From Elusimicrobiota bacterium (GTDB taxonomy: Bacteria; Elusimicrobiota; Elusimicrobia; FEN-1173), in the NCBI GenBank assembly GCA_016788905.1, contig JAEURZ010000009.1, forward strand, positions 1-64,000: a DNA stretch of 64,000 nt, written 5' to 3'. Positions 18,728-28,635 of this stretch are shown here, in pieces. Position numbers and translations under genes: made by a program. The notes beneath the pieces were generated by a model. It was not told where the DNA came from. It ran no database searches and saw only the letters and a program-made list of their open reading frames with translations. Position 1 is the stretch's first letter. Every line of letters starts with the position of its first letter.

Positions 18728-21700
18728 CGACACGAAACGAAGCGCCTGGAAAACAAGGGTTATACGATCCGCAATTTGAACACGACGCCTGTGGCATCGG
18801 GTTTGTGGTCAATATTAAAGGGAAGAAATCCCATGAGATTGTGACCCAATCCCTCGAAGTATTGAACAATCTTAACCATCGGGGTGCCTGTGGATGTGAA
18901 GCCAACACGGGCGACGGGGCGGGCGTGTTAATTCAGATCCCCCACGCGTTTTTAGTGAAGGTGGCTTTAAAAGAGAAGATCGCTCTCCCGGAGTTGGGTC
19001 ATTATGGCGTGGCCATGATGTTTTTGCCTCAAGATCCCAAAGCGCGACAGGAAGCCGAACAGGGTTTTAAAAAAATTGTCCAAGAAGAGGGGCAGCTGTT
19101 CTTGGGATGGCGAACCGTCCCCACCGACAACTCCGCTTTGGGGCCCACCGCGCGGGCGGGGGAACCCTTTATTCGTCAGGCTTTTATCCAACGGGCCGCC
19201 TCTCTTTCAGACGGGGCCGCTTTCGAGCGCGCCCTTTACATTATTCGAAAACGAGCCGAACATACCCTCCGATTCTCGGATGCAAACGGGTCCAATCGTT
19301 TTTATATCCCCAGCCTTTCTTCGCGAACCATCGTGTACAAAGGGATGCTTTTGGTCAACCAAATGGAAGACTTTTACCCCGAATTGCGCGACCCCGACAT
19401 GGTGTCCGCTTTGGCGTTGGTCCATTCCAGGTTTTCCACGAACACGTTCCCCAATTGGAACCGCGCGCACCCCTACCGTTACATCATTCACAACGGCGAA
19501 ATCAACACCTTGCGCGGGAACGTGAATTGGATGCACGCCCGGGAGTCGCTCCTCAAATCCGATGTGTTTGGAAAGGATTTGGCCCGCCTGTTGCCTGTGA
19601 TTGACACGGACGGATCCGATTCGTCCATGTTTGATAACTGCTTGGAATTTCTCGTGTTGGCCGGGCGAAGCCTGCCCCACGCCATGATGATGATGATCCC
19701 CGAACCGTGGGCGAATCACGAGAGCATGTCGGAAGAGAAAAAAGCTTTCTACGAGTATCACGCCTGTTTGATGGAACCCTGGGACGGCCCGGCGTCCATT
19801 GGGTTCACCGATGGGGTCCGCGTGGGCGCGGTGTTGGATCGAAACGGTCTTCGTCCTTCGCGCTATGTGGTCACCAAAGAGGATTTCGTCGTTTTGGCCA
19901 GCGAGGTGGGGGTGTTGGACATTGCCCCAGAACGGGTGGTCCAGAAGGGGCGTCTTCAGCCGGGGCGAATGCTTTTGATCGATACGGAAGAGGGGCGGAT
20001 TATTTCAGACGATGAAATTAAAAAGAAAGTGGCGTCCGAGCACCCCTATCGGGAATGGTTGGACAAAAATCTGATTGCTCTGGACGACCTGGTGGACCAC
20101 GACAAACCCGTTCACGAGGCCCATGGAACCGTGGTGCAACGGCAACAGGTGTTCGGCTACAACTACGAAGATTTGCGTGTGGTCATGGAGCCCATGGCCC
20201 GGAACGGAGTGGAACCTGTGGGCGCCATGGGGACGGACACGCCTCTGGCTGTGCTCTCGGACCGTCCTCAACTGCTCTCCCACTATTTCAAACAGCTTTT
20301 TGCCCAGGTCACCAACCCACCGATCGATTGTATTCGCGAAGAGATTGTGACCTCGGCTTCCGTCACCATTGGCGGCGAGCGCGATATCCTTCATCCCTCT
20401 GCTGAAAGCAGTCGATTGATTGAACTGAAAAGCCCCATCCTCACCAACGAACAATTGGAAAAACTTCGCCAGGTCAAAGAACCGGGATTCCGGTCGGTGA
20501 CCCTGCCGATTCTTTTCGACCCGCAGAAAGGCGGGGAGGGGCTCCGTCTCGCGATGGACGATCTGTTTGCCGCTGCGGATCGTGCGGTAGCGGGAGGGGT
20601 GAACCTCTTGATCCTCTCCGATCGTGGCGTGGGGCCAACGAAAGCGCCGATCCCCGCGCTTTTGGCCGTGGCGGGTCTCCATCACGACATGATCCGGAAA
20701 GGGACGCGTATGAAGGTCGGTCTTGTTTTAGAATCCGGAGAACCTCGGGAAACCCATCACTTCGCGGTCCTTTTGGGTTACGGCGTGGGGGCGGTGAACC
20801 CCTACTTGGCCTACGAAACCATCGACGATATGATTCACCAGGGGATGCTCGTGGGGTTGGACCACAAGACCGGGGTTAAAAATTACGTGAAAGCCGCGAC
20901 GAAAGGGGTGGTGAAGACGATTTCCAAAATGGGGATTTCGACCATTCAAAGTTATGGCGGAGCTCAAATTTTCGAAGCGGTGGGGCTGAATCAGGAGGTG
21001 ATCGAGAAATATTTTACGTGGACCCCCTCCCGCGTGGGCGGGGTGGGCCTTGAGGTGATTGCCGAAGAGGCGCGACGACGTCACCACCGGGCTTTTCCCG
21101 AAATCTCCACGGACACCCACGTGTTGGACGCGGGCGGGAATTACCAGTGGCGAAAAGAAGGGGAACGGCATTTGTTCAATCCCGAAACCATCCATCGGTT
21201 GCAGTCCGCGTGCCGAACCAATCGTTACGACATCTACCAAAGTTACGCGGAACTTGTGAACAATCAGTCCAAGGAACATTTTACGTTGCGAGGTCTTTTG
21301 GAACTGAAAGACGCGGAACATCCGGTTCCCATTGAAGAAGTGGAGTCTGTGGACGACATCGTGAAACGGTTTAAAACCGGAGCCATGAGTTACGGTTCAA
21401 TTTCTCAAGAGGCCCATGAGTCGTTGGCCATTGCCATGAACCGACTGGGCGGAAAGTCGAACACCGGGGAGGGGGGCGAAGATCCCGAACGCTACAAGCT
21501 CCTTCCGAACGGGGATTCCAAGAACAGTGCCATTAAGCAGGTGGCGTCGGGCCGGTTTGGCGTGACGAGCCTTTATTTGGTCAACGCCCGGGAACTTCAG
21601 ATCAAAATGGCCCAGGGCGCTAAACCGGGAGAGGGGGGGCAATTGCCGGGGACCAAGGTGTATCCCTGGGTGGCCCGAACCCGTCATACCACGGCGGGCG

Positions 21701-23322
21701 TGGGGTTGATTTCACCGCCGCCCCATCACGATATTTATTCGATCGAAGATTTGGCCGAACTGATTCATGACTTGAAGAACGCCAATCACCTGGCGCGGAT
21801 CAGTGTGAAGTTGGTGGCGGAAGTCGGGGTGGGCACCGTGGCGGCGGGTGTGGCCAAGGCCCACGCGGACGTGGTGTTGATCTCCGGTTTCGATGGGGGA
21901 ACAGGGGCATCCCCTCAATCGTCCATCAAACACGCGGGACTCCCTTGGGAATTGGGGTTGGCGGAAACCCACCAAACCCTGGTGTTGAACAATCTCCGGA
22001 GTCGGATCACCATCGAGACGGACGGGCAATTGAAGACGGGTCGGGACATGGTGATTGCGGCGCTTCTCGGGGCGGAAGAGTTTGGTTTCGCCACAGCCCC
22101 GTTGGTGGTTCTGGGCTGTGTGATGATGCGGGTGTGCCATTTGAACACGTGCCCCGTGGGGGTGGCCACCCAAGATCCTAAATTGCGGAAGAAATTTACA
22201 GGCGATCCCGCCCACGTCGTTCATTTCATGCGCTTCGTTGCCCAAGAGGCTCGGGAATACATGGCCCGGATGGGTTTTCGCTCCATCAATGAAATGATTG
22301 GTCGGGTGGATCGGTTGGAGAAGCGGAAAGCGGTGGATCATTGGAAAGCCAAAGGAATCGATTTCTCATCGATACTTTTTTCACCTCAGGTGGGTCCCGA
22401 AGTGGGGCGTTACCGGCAGATGGATCAAGATCACGGGTTGGACGCGTCGCTCGATCGCCGGGTTCTTTTTGATTTGTGTCAGCCGGCCCTGGAACGGGGC
22501 GAGAAAGTGAAGGCCACGGTACCCATTCGCAACCGGGATCGGGTGGTGGGGACCCAGGTGGGCAGTGAATTGACTCGGCGGTATGGGTCGAAAGGGTTGC
22601 CGGACGACACCATCGAATTAAAGTTCCAGGGGTCCGCGGGGCAAAGTTTTGGGGCGTTCTTACCGCGGGGGATGACGCTCGCGCTGGAAGGGGACGCCAA
22701 CGATTATTTCGGCAAAGGACTTTCGGGGGGGAAACTTATATTGACGCCTCCCCTGGCGGCCGCCTATGTGCCAGAGGAAAACATTATTGTTGGCAACGTG
22801 GCCTTCTATGGGGCCACGTCCGGGGAAGCCTATGTTCGCGGGTTGGCCGGGGAGCGGTTCGGTGTTCGGAATTCCGGTGTGCACGCGGTGGTGGAAGGCG
22901 TGGGCGACCACGCTTGTGAATACATGACCGGGGGACGGGTTTTGGTTCTGGGACCCACGGGCCGAAACTTTGGTGCCGGGATGACGGGAGGGGTGGCTTA
23001 CGTCTGGGATCGGGCCGGGGATTTCCGCGCCAAAGTGAATAAAGAAATGGTGGAAGTCGAGCCGATGGAAGAAGAGGACGTGCAAGAAGTCCATGGACTT
23101 TTGGTTCGTCACCTCCTCTACACGACCAGCACCGCGGCCAAACGAATTTTGGAAGAGGGGCCCGCGTTGATTCGAACCTTTGTGAAAGTGATGCCCCGGG
23201 ATTATAAGCGAATGATTTCAACCATTAAAAAAATGCACCAGGCCGGCATGACCGGGGACCAGGCCATCATGGCCGCTTTTGAAGAGAACGCGCGCGATTT
23301 ATCGCGGGTGGGAGGAAATTAA
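18724..23322 (+). CDS. gltB: Glutamate synthase (NADPH), large subunit
   Basis: GltB converts glutamine and 2-oxoglutarate to two glutamates. Of 1532 residues, the first 22 look like a cleaved propeptide before catalytic C23 (ACGIGF). The class II amidotransferase domain runs to about 430, then a central domain, the FMN-binding synthase domain (about 800-1190, with [15 protein letters not shown]) and the GXGXG beta-helix domain to the end. The 3Fe-4S cysteines are in [16 protein letters not shown]. The GTG start overlaps the regulator's stop. gltD follows directly, so ammonium assimilation runs by GS-GOGAT. Confidence 0.97.
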   Translation: MTTRNEAPGKQGLYDPQFEHDACGIGFVVNIKGKKSHEIVTQSLEVLNNLNHRGACGCEANTGDGAGVLIQIPHAFLVKVALKEKIALPELGHYGVAMMFLPQDPKARQEAEQGFKKIVQEEGQLFLGWRTVPTDNSALGPTARAGEPFIRQAFIQRAASLSDGAAFERALYIIRKRAEHTLRFSDANGSNRFYIPSLSSRTIVYKGMLLVNQMEDFYPELRDPDMVSALALVHSRFSTNTFPNWNRAHPYRYIIHNGEINTLRGNVNWMHARESLLKSDVFGKDLARLLPVIDTDGSDSSMFDNCLEFLVLAGRSLPHAMMMMIPEPWANHESMSEEKKAFYEYHACLMEPWDGPASIGFTDGVRVGAVLDRNGLRPSRYVVTKEDFVVLASEVGVLDIAPERVVQKGRLQPGRMLLIDTEEGRIISDDEIKKKVASEHPYREWLDKNLIALDDLVDHDKPVHEAHGTVVQRQQVFGYNYEDLRVVMEPMARNGVEPVGAMGTDTPLAVLSDRPQLLSHYFKQLFAQVTNPPIDCIREEIVTSASVTIGGERDILHPSAESSRLIELKSPILTNEQLEKLRQVKEPGFRSVTLPILFDPQKGGEGLRLAMDDLFAAADRAVAGGVNLLILSDRGVGPTKAPIPALLAVAGLHHDMIRKGTRMKVGLVLESGEPRETHHFAVLLGYGVGAVNPYLAYETIDDMIHQGMLVGLDHKTGVKNYVKAATKGVVKTISKMGISTIQSYGGAQIFEAVGLNQEVIEKYFTWTPSRVGGVGLEVIAEEARRRHHRAFPEISTDTHVLDAGGNYQWRKEGERHLFNPETIHRLQSACRTNRYDIYQSYAELVNNQSKEHFTLRGLLELKDAEHPVPIEEVESVDDIVKRFKTGAMSYGSISQEAHESLAIAMNRLGGKSNTGEGGEDPERYKLLPNGDSKNSAIKQVASGRFGVTSLYLVNARELQIKMAQGAKPGEGGQLPGTKVYPWVARTRHTTAGVGLISPPPHHDIYSIEDLAELIHDLKNANHLARISVKLVAEVGVGTVAAGVAKAHADVVLISGFDGGTGASPQSSIKHAGLPWELGLAETHQTLVLNNLRSRITIETDGQLKTGRDMVIAALLGAEEFGFATAPLVVLGCVMMRVCHLNTCPVGVATQDPKLRKKFTGDPAHVVHFMRFVAQEAREYMARMGFRSINEMIGRVDRLEKRKAVDHWKAKGIDFSSILFSPQVGPEVGRYRQMDQDHGLDASLDRRVLFDLCQPALERGEKVKATVPIRNRDRVVGTQVGSELTRRYGSKGLPDDTIELKFQGSAGQSFGAFLPRGMTLALEGDANDYFGKGLSGGKLILTPPLAAAYVPEENIIVGNVAFYGATSGEAYVRGLAGERFGVRNSGVHAVVEGVGDHACEYMTGGRVLVLGPTGRNFGAGMTGGVAYVWDRAGDFRAKVNKEMVEVEPMEEEDVQEVHGLLVRHLLYTTSTAAKRILEEGPALIRTFVKVMPRDYKRMISTIKKMHQAGMTGDQAIMAAFEENARDLSRVGGN

Positions 23323-24885
23323 ATGAACGCCAAAAAAAATACGGAGAAACACAACCCCTCCACGGCGTCTTCGGGATTGAACCCCAAACCTTTGGGGGTT
23401 TCTAAACCCACAGGGTTTATGCGCTTCAAACGAGAATTGCCTTCGGACGCGAACCCCACGGAACGTATCCGCCATTGGGAAGAGTTTCACGAATCCATGC
23501 CGGAGGAATCTCTTCGCCAGCAGGGCGCCCGGTGCATGGATTGCGGTGTCCCTTTTTGCCACACGGGAAACCTGGTGGCGGGCATGGCGTCGGGTTGCCC
23601 CATCAATAACCTGATACCGGAATGGAACGATTTGGTGTTTCGCGGTTTGTGGGAAGACGCTCTGGATCGTCTCCATAAGACCAACAATTTCCCGGAGTTC
23701 ACCGGGCGCGTGTGCCCGGCGCCCTGCGAGGGATCCTGTGTGTTGGGGATTTCCGACCCGCCGGTCACGATCAAAAATTTGGAAGCGTCGATTATCGATC
23801 GAGGATTTGCGGAGGGGTGGGTGAGACCTCAACCGCCCCGGAAGCGCACGGGCAAGAAGGTTGCTGTCGTCGGATCGGGGCCGGCGGGGTTGTCCGCGGC
23901 GGCCCAATTAAATCGTGCCGGTCACACGGTCACCGTTTTTGAACGGGCCGATCGGGTGGGGGGGCTCTTGATGTACGGAATCCCCAACATGAAACTGGAC
24001 AAAGAGGTGGTTCAGCGTCGTGTGGATCTGATGGCCAAGGAAGGTGTGACCTTCTTGACAGGGACCGACGTGGGGAAAAACTACCCCATCGAAAAACTCC
24101 GGAAAGGATTTGACGCGGTGGTCTTGGCCATTGGGGCGACCCTTCCCCGGGATCTCCGCGTCCCGGGACGAGAGTTTAAGGGCATCCACCCTGCCATGGA
24201 TTATCTTCACGCCAACACGAAGAGCCTTTTGGACACCCACCTCAAAGAGCCTCCCGCCATTTTTGCGGCGGGAAAGGACGTGGTGGTCATAGGGGGCGGA
24301 GACACGGGAACCGATTGTGTGGGGACCGCGCTTCGTCAGGGGGCGAAAAGTCTGGTCCAGTTTGAGATCCTTCCCCGTCCACCGGAGAAACGAGCGCCCG
24401 ATAACCCTTGGCCCCAATGGCCGAAAATTTTTCGAACAGACTACGGTCAAGAAGAGGCGGCCGCGGTGTTCGGGGAAGACCCGCGCCAGTTCTTGATTTC
24501 CACCACCCGTTTCGAGTGCGGGGAACAATCCAAGCGGGTGAAAGAAGTCCACACGGTTCAAATCCAATGGACCAAAGACGCGAAAGGGGCGTTCGTCCCG
24601 ACGCCTGTTCCGGGAACGGAAAAAGTTTGGCCGGCCCAGTTGGTTCTGTTGGCCATGGGTTTTTTGGGTCCCGAGGAAGGGCTTCTGAAAGACCTGGGGG
24701 TGGAACGGGATGCGAGGTCCAACATCAAGGCAGAGCACGGCCGGTTTGTGACCAACGTGCCCGGTGTTTTTGCCGCCGGGGATTCCCGGCGCGGCCAAAG
24801 CCTTGTGGTCTGGGCCATTAACGAGGGCCGTGGGGCGGCCCGCGAAGTGGATCGTTTTCTCATGGGGCACACGGATCTTCCGTAA
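23323..24885 (+). CDS. gltD: Glutamate synthase (NADPH), small subunit
   Basis: GltD passes electrons from NADPH through FAD and 4Fe-4S clusters to GltB. At 520 residues it has the N-terminal cysteine clusters ([33 protein letters not shown]), an FAD dinucleotide fold ([21 protein letters not shown]) and an NADPH fold ([17 protein letters not shown]). The ATG follows the gltB TAA without a gap and has GGAGGA 5 bases before it. The N-terminus has an extra segment of about 30 residues before the family core. Confidence 0.96.
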   Translation: MNAKKNTEKHNPSTASSGLNPKPLGVSKPTGFMRFKRELPSDANPTERIRHWEEFHESMPEESLRQQGARCMDCGVPFCHTGNLVAGMASGCPINNLIPEWNDLVFRGLWEDALDRLHKTNNFPEFTGRVCPAPCEGSCVLGISDPPVTIKNLEASIIDRGFAEGWVRPQPPRKRTGKKVAVVGSGPAGLSAAAQLNRAGHTVTVFERADRVGGLLMYGIPNMKLDKEVVQRRVDLMAKEGVTFLTGTDVGKNYPIEKLRKGFDAVVLAIGATLPRDLRVPGREFKGIHPAMDYLHANTKSLLDTHLKEPPAIFAAGKDVVVIGGGDTGTDCVGTALRQGAKSLVQFEILPRPPEKRAPDNPWPQWPKIFRTDYGQEEAAAVFGEDPRQFLISTTRFECGEQSKRVKEVHTVQIQWTKDAKGAFVPTPVPGTEKVWPAQLVLLAMGFLGPEEGLLKDLGVERDARSNIKAEHGRFVTNVPGVFAAGDSRRGQSLVVWAINEGRGAAREVDRFLMGHTDLP

Positions 24886-24887
24886 GA

Positions 24888-26453
24888 ATGACTGACGCCT
24901 CTGCCGACACCCCCGGTCCGCTCACCGCGGCCGATTTCGAAACGCTGCTTGAAGCCAGTCGGGCCCTGGCGGGCACCTTGGATTTACCGGTCTTGCTCCG
25001 GACGGTCATGGAATTGGCCGCGCGGGTGGTTCGGGCGGAATCCAGTTCTCTGCTCCTTAAGGACGAAAAAACCAACGAACTTTATTTCGATGTGGCTCTC
25101 GGCACCGTGGGGGAGAAAGTAAAGACGGTTCGCCTTAAGTCGGGGGAAGGTTTAGCCGGATGGGTGGCGGCGAACGAAATCCCCTTGATCGTGAACGATG
25201 TTCAAAAAGATCCCCGCTGGACGGGGCGGGTGGATGAACGGAGCGATTTCGTTACCCGTCAGCTGGTGGCGGTCCCCCTCCTCCATCAGGGGCGGTTGTT
25301 GGGCGTCTTGGAGGGAATCAATAAAAAAGGGGAGGCGGGGTTTACCTCGGTGGACAGGCGTGCCTTGGAAATCTTTGCCGCCCAGGCCGCTGTGGCCATT
25401 GCTAACGCCCGTCTTTTTTCCGATCTCCGTTCTGAGAAAGAAACCCTGGGGACGCTCGTGAGTGAAATGTCCGATGGGGCTTTGTTGTTGGACGACGGGG
25501 GTCGGGTGACACTGGTCAACGCCGCTGGCGCTCGCCTCCTGGGTGTTCCCGAAGGATTGCCGGGAAAATCGTTGGAGGAGGCCACCCGTTCTTTTGAGGT
25601 GTGTCCTCCCTGGAAAGAAGCCCTGGCCTCCACCGAACCGGTCCCCCTGGTGTTGACTCGGGAGGTGGGAAAAAAGTTTATTTTGGAAGGGACCTTTCAA
25701 CCCTTGCGGGAAGGGGTGGGGGGGCTTTTCATTTTTCAAGACCGAACAGAGGCCCGACGGGAAGATCGATTAAAACGGAATTTTCTCTCCGTAATTTCCC
25801 ATAAATTGAAGACCCCGCTTGTTTCGATTACTGGGTTTGCCCCGCTTCTCTTGGAAGACAAATCCCTTTCCCCCACCCAACGCCAGGGGCTGACCGCCAT
25901 TCGAGACCAGGGAAAAAAACTGGCCCAATTGGTGGAGAAACTCCTCAATTTTGCCACCGTGGAAGCGGAAAGTGTGGCCGTGACCCGACGGCGTGAACAG
26001 GTGCGACCACTTCTGGCAAAAGCGGGGGAATCGTTGGCTTCTGATTTCGCTCGGCAAGGGGCTGAAGTTCATTGGGATGAAGGGCTGGACGGGTTGCCGG
26101 CCGTATCGGTGGACCCGGACCGTTTTATTGAAGTGATGCGTAACCTTATTGAAAACGCCGCTAAATTTAATCACAAGCTTCGTAAAATTATCCGAGTGTT
26201 CGGTCGGTGCGAGGGGGGTGAGGTTGTTCTCTCCGTTGAGGACGAAGGATCGGGGATTCCCCCTGAGGATGTTCCAAAGATTTTCAAAAAATTTTATCAG
26301 GTGGAAGATTCCTTCACGGGGCAAGTGGAAGGGGTGGGCCTGGGCCTGGCCCTCTCCCGGCGGATTCTGGAGGCCCACGGGGGATCCCTGCGCGTTCACT
26401 CCATTTTGGGTCGGGGATCGGTGTTCACCGCCCGTTGGCCCCTGGACGAATGA
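24888..26453 (+). CDS. Soluble GAF-PAS sensor histidine kinase
   Basis: A 521-residue kinase with no membrane segment. An N-terminal GAF domain (about 25-185; SSSLLLKDEKTNELYFDVALG, VNDVQKDPRW, VAVPLLHQGRLLGVLE) is followed by a PAS-like region (about 195-290), HisKA with the phospho-histidine H305 in FLSVISHKLKTPL, and HATPase (LIENAAKFNHK, DEGSGIPPEDV, GVGLGLALSRRILEAHGG). K306 replaces the glutamate that usually follows the histidine. No response regulator lies beside it. It starts 2 bases after gltD and overlaps the tldD start, suggesting coupled expression. Confidence 0.88.
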   Translation: MTDASADTPGPLTAADFETLLEASRALAGTLDLPVLLRTVMELAARVVRAESSSLLLKDEKTNELYFDVALGTVGEKVKTVRLKSGEGLAGWVAANEIPLIVNDVQKDPRWTGRVDERSDFVTRQLVAVPLLHQGRLLGVLEGINKKGEAGFTSVDRRALEIFAAQAAVAIANARLFSDLRSEKETLGTLVSEMSDGALLLDDGGRVTLVNAAGARLLGVPEGLPGKSLEEATRSFEVCPPWKEALASTEPVPLVLTREVGKKFILEGTFQPLREGVGGLFIFQDRTEARREDRLKRNFLSVISHKLKTPLVSITGFAPLLLEDKSLSPTQRQGLTAIRDQGKKLAQLVEKLLNFATVEAESVAVTRRREQVRPLLAKAGESLASDFARQGAEVHWDEGLDGLPAVSVDPDRFIEVMRNLIENAAKFNHKLRKIIRVFGRCEGGEVVLSVEDEGSGIPPEDVPKIFKKFYQVEDSFTGQVEGVGLGLALSRRILEAHGGSLRVHSILGRGSVFTARWPLDE

Positions 26454-27805
26454 TGGGGTGGGGGACGGTTCTCCCCGCGGCCCAGGGTCTGGAGGTTTAC
26501 GTTGAAGAATCTCAACGGAGAACTCTGCGTTGGGAAGATCAACGGTTGGAGGAGTCGGTCAACGCATCGGAGGCGGGGGTCGGCCTCCGGCGGATGGGTC
26601 GAGACCCTCGGTTTGCTTCACTGGAAGCGCGCCAACCTCTCACGCAGGATCTCACAAGGGAGGAGACTCGCCAGATCCTTTCCCGCGTTAAAGATTTTGG
26701 CGGACGCTTGTCTTCGTTAACGAAGGGAGACGTTTTTGTTTCTCCCGCCCCGCTGACCCATTCCCCATCCCTTAAAACAAAGTTGGAATCCTTCTCCCGG
26801 GCCGATCGCGCCGCGCGACTGGACCGGCGTGTGCGTCAGGTCCGGTTGACCGGGGGAGAACTTCTCAAAAATATTGCGGGACGGACCCCCGAAGGGAGGA
26901 TCTTTGCTGAACAGAGATCCTACGCAACTTTTGTGGTTCAGGTCACGGCGGAAAACGGTCGCCGACGCCAAACCGGCTACGAAGTGGTTGCGGTTCAAGG
27001 GGGATGGGAGTCCCTGTCCCGTCTGGATCTTTCAGGGTTAGCGAATCGGGCGGCCCGTCGGGCGTTGGCCAAACTGATCGCCCCCCCCGCTCCGGTGGGT
27101 GAAATGGCGGTGGTGGTTGCGTCCGAAGCGGGAGGAACACTGATTCATGAGGCCGTGGGCCATTCCCTAGAAGCCGACGCTGTTTTGGAGGGAAGTTCTC
27201 CTCATTACGCGAACCGTGTGGGGCGTGTGGTGGCGAATGAAAAAATATCTGTTTTGGACGATCCCACCCGTCCCGGGCAACGGGGGTCTTTCCGTTATGA
27301 TGATGAAGGAACTCCCGCGCAGTCCACGGTTCTCATCGAAAAAGGAGTGTTGCGCACTTACCTCCATGACCGCCGTTCCGCTCAAAGGGGCGAATGCCCC
27401 TCCAACGGGCACGGGCGCCGGGAATCCTTTGCTCACGTTCCCATTCCCCGCATGTCCAACACGTTTATTGCCTCCGGTCCTGACGACCCCCAACAGATTT
27501 TGCGCGAGCTGAAGCGGGGACTCTACGTGACGCGAATGGGAGGCGGCCAGGTGAACACGGCCACAGGGGATTTCGTTTTCGAAGTGGAAGAAGGTTTTTG
27601 GGTGGAGGACGGAAAAGTGCGCCATCCCGTGCGCGGGGCCAATCTCTTGGGCAACGGGCCGGAGGTGTTGCGGTCCATCGATCGCGTGGGTTGGGATTTG
27701 GGGTGGTCCGTTGGGACCTGCGGGAAAGAAGGTCAGGGGGTTCCGGTTTCCGATGGGTTGCCGACCCTTCGGATTCCCCGTGTGGTGGTGGGTGGGTCCG
27801 CGTGA
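26450..27805 (+). CDS. tldD: TldD-family metalloprotease
   Basis: TldD proteins are zinc metallopeptidases that normally pair with TldE/PmbA to degrade unfolded or leader peptides. This 451-residue protein keeps the HEAVGHSLEAD zinc motif (HExxxH) and the C-terminal CGKEGQGVPVSDG region with the cysteine ligand. The GxxRFxYDDEGTP-like segment (GSFRYDDEGTPAQ) is also present. ATG 26450 overlaps the kinase stop (ATGA) and a second ATG follows at once. No TldE partner lies in the window. Its neighbours, a kinase and a nuclease, are unusual. Confidence 0.88.
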   Translation: MMGWGTVLPAAQGLEVYVEESQRRTLRWEDQRLEESVNASEAGVGLRRMGRDPRFASLEARQPLTQDLTREETRQILSRVKDFGGRLSSLTKGDVFVSPAPLTHSPSLKTKLESFSRADRAARLDRRVRQVRLTGGELLKNIAGRTPEGRIFAEQRSYATFVVQVTAENGRRRQTGYEVVAVQGGWESLSRLDLSGLANRAARRALAKLIAPPAPVGEMAVVVASEAGGTLIHEAVGHSLEADAVLEGSSPHYANRVGRVVANEKISVLDDPTRPGQRGSFRYDDEGTPAQSTVLIEKGVLRTYLHDRRSAQRGECPSNGHGRRESFAHVPIPRMSNTFIASGPDDPQQILRELKRGLYVTRMGGGQVNTATGDFVFEVEEGFWVEDGKVRHPVRGANLLGNGPEVLRSIDRVGWDLGWSVGTCGKEGQGVPVSDGLPTLRIPRVVVGGSA

Positions 27806-28635
27806 AGTCCAGCTATTCCCGCATCGGATGTTACGGATTTTGTCCTAAGAAATACGAGTATCGCTATGTTCTTCAAATCCCTGCGCCGGTCAAACCGGAA
27901 CTGGCGTTTGGGGTGGCCATTCACGAGACGCTGGAACATAATTTCGTTCAAAAAATTGATTCCCGAAATGATTTGCCTGGACAGGACTTGGCGGTCTTTT
28001 TCCGTGACACGTTAGACAATCGTTTGCGGCCCGTCCCGGAGGAATTCCTTCGAGGCCCATCGGAACCCCATTACCTTCGCGCGCTGGGCGAACATTTCCT
28101 GGACCAGTTTATGAGGGAACGGGCGCCGGGACTTCAACCGGCAACGCGTGGGGTCGAATGTTCGTTCCGTCTTCCCTTACCGGGAGACCATGAATTAACA
28201 GGGCAATTTGATCTGTTGGACAGCGAATGGGTTTTGCACGATTTCAAAACCTCCAATAAACCCTACGATCCTCGCCGTGCGGACCGAACCCAGTTGGTGA
28301 TTTACTCCTGGGCCTGTGAGCGCATGTTTGGCCGGCCGCCAAAATCCTTGTGTTTTGATGTGTTCGTGAAAGGGGATGGGGCTGAGGGAGACGCGGGTCT
28401 TCAGGCGCCTGTGATTTTTCCCTCCCCGTCGTCCGCGGACATGGGGCAAGTGGCGCGCCGCTTGGCTGGGATTTTGGACCGGTTGCTTCGCGCCGAGGAA
28501 CGCCACGAATTTCCCCGTTCGTTCGAACCTGTCCGATGCCACTGGTGTGAATACCAACCGCGCTGTCAACGGGAGTGGGATTTGGAGGGGAATCCACGCC
28601 CCGTAAAAATTTCTTTGGAATCCTTAGTGCCCTGA
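27802..28635 (+). CDS. RecB/Cas4-like PD-(D/E)XK nuclease with Fe-S cysteines
   Basis: A 277-residue stand-alone nuclease. Motifs in order: SYSRIGCYGFCPKKYEYRY at the N-terminus, GVAIHETLEH, GQFDLLD, LHDFKTS (the D-x-K core) and QLVIYSWACE. Cysteines at 14, 246, 249 and 255 (the last three in CHWCEYQPRC) match the 4Fe-4S arrangement of AddB/Cas4-type enzymes. The catalytic residues look intact. GTG 27802 overlaps the tldD stop (GTGA); a longer upstream frame lies inside tldD and was rejected. No CRISPR array or helicase is nearby, so the role is unclear: probably single-strand or end processing. Confidence 0.85.
   Translation: MKSSYSRIGCYGFCPKKYEYRYVLQIPAPVKPELAFGVAIHETLEHNFVQKIDSRNDLPGQDLAVFFRDTLDNRLRPVPEEFLRGPSEPHYLRALGEHFLDQFMRERAPGLQPATRGVECSFRLPLPGDHELTGQFDLLDSEWVLHDFKTSNKPYDPRRADRTQLVIYSWACERMFGRPPKSLCFDVFVKGDGAEGDAGLQAPVIFPSPSSADMGQVARRLAGILDRLLRAEERHEFPRSFEPVRCHWCEYQPRCQREWDLEGNPRPVKISLESLVP

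Noticed and set aside
27802-28635. Cas4 of a CRISPR-Cas system
   Set aside because: No repeat-spacer array, cas1 or cas2 lies anywhere in the window; the protein is treated as an orphan nuclease.
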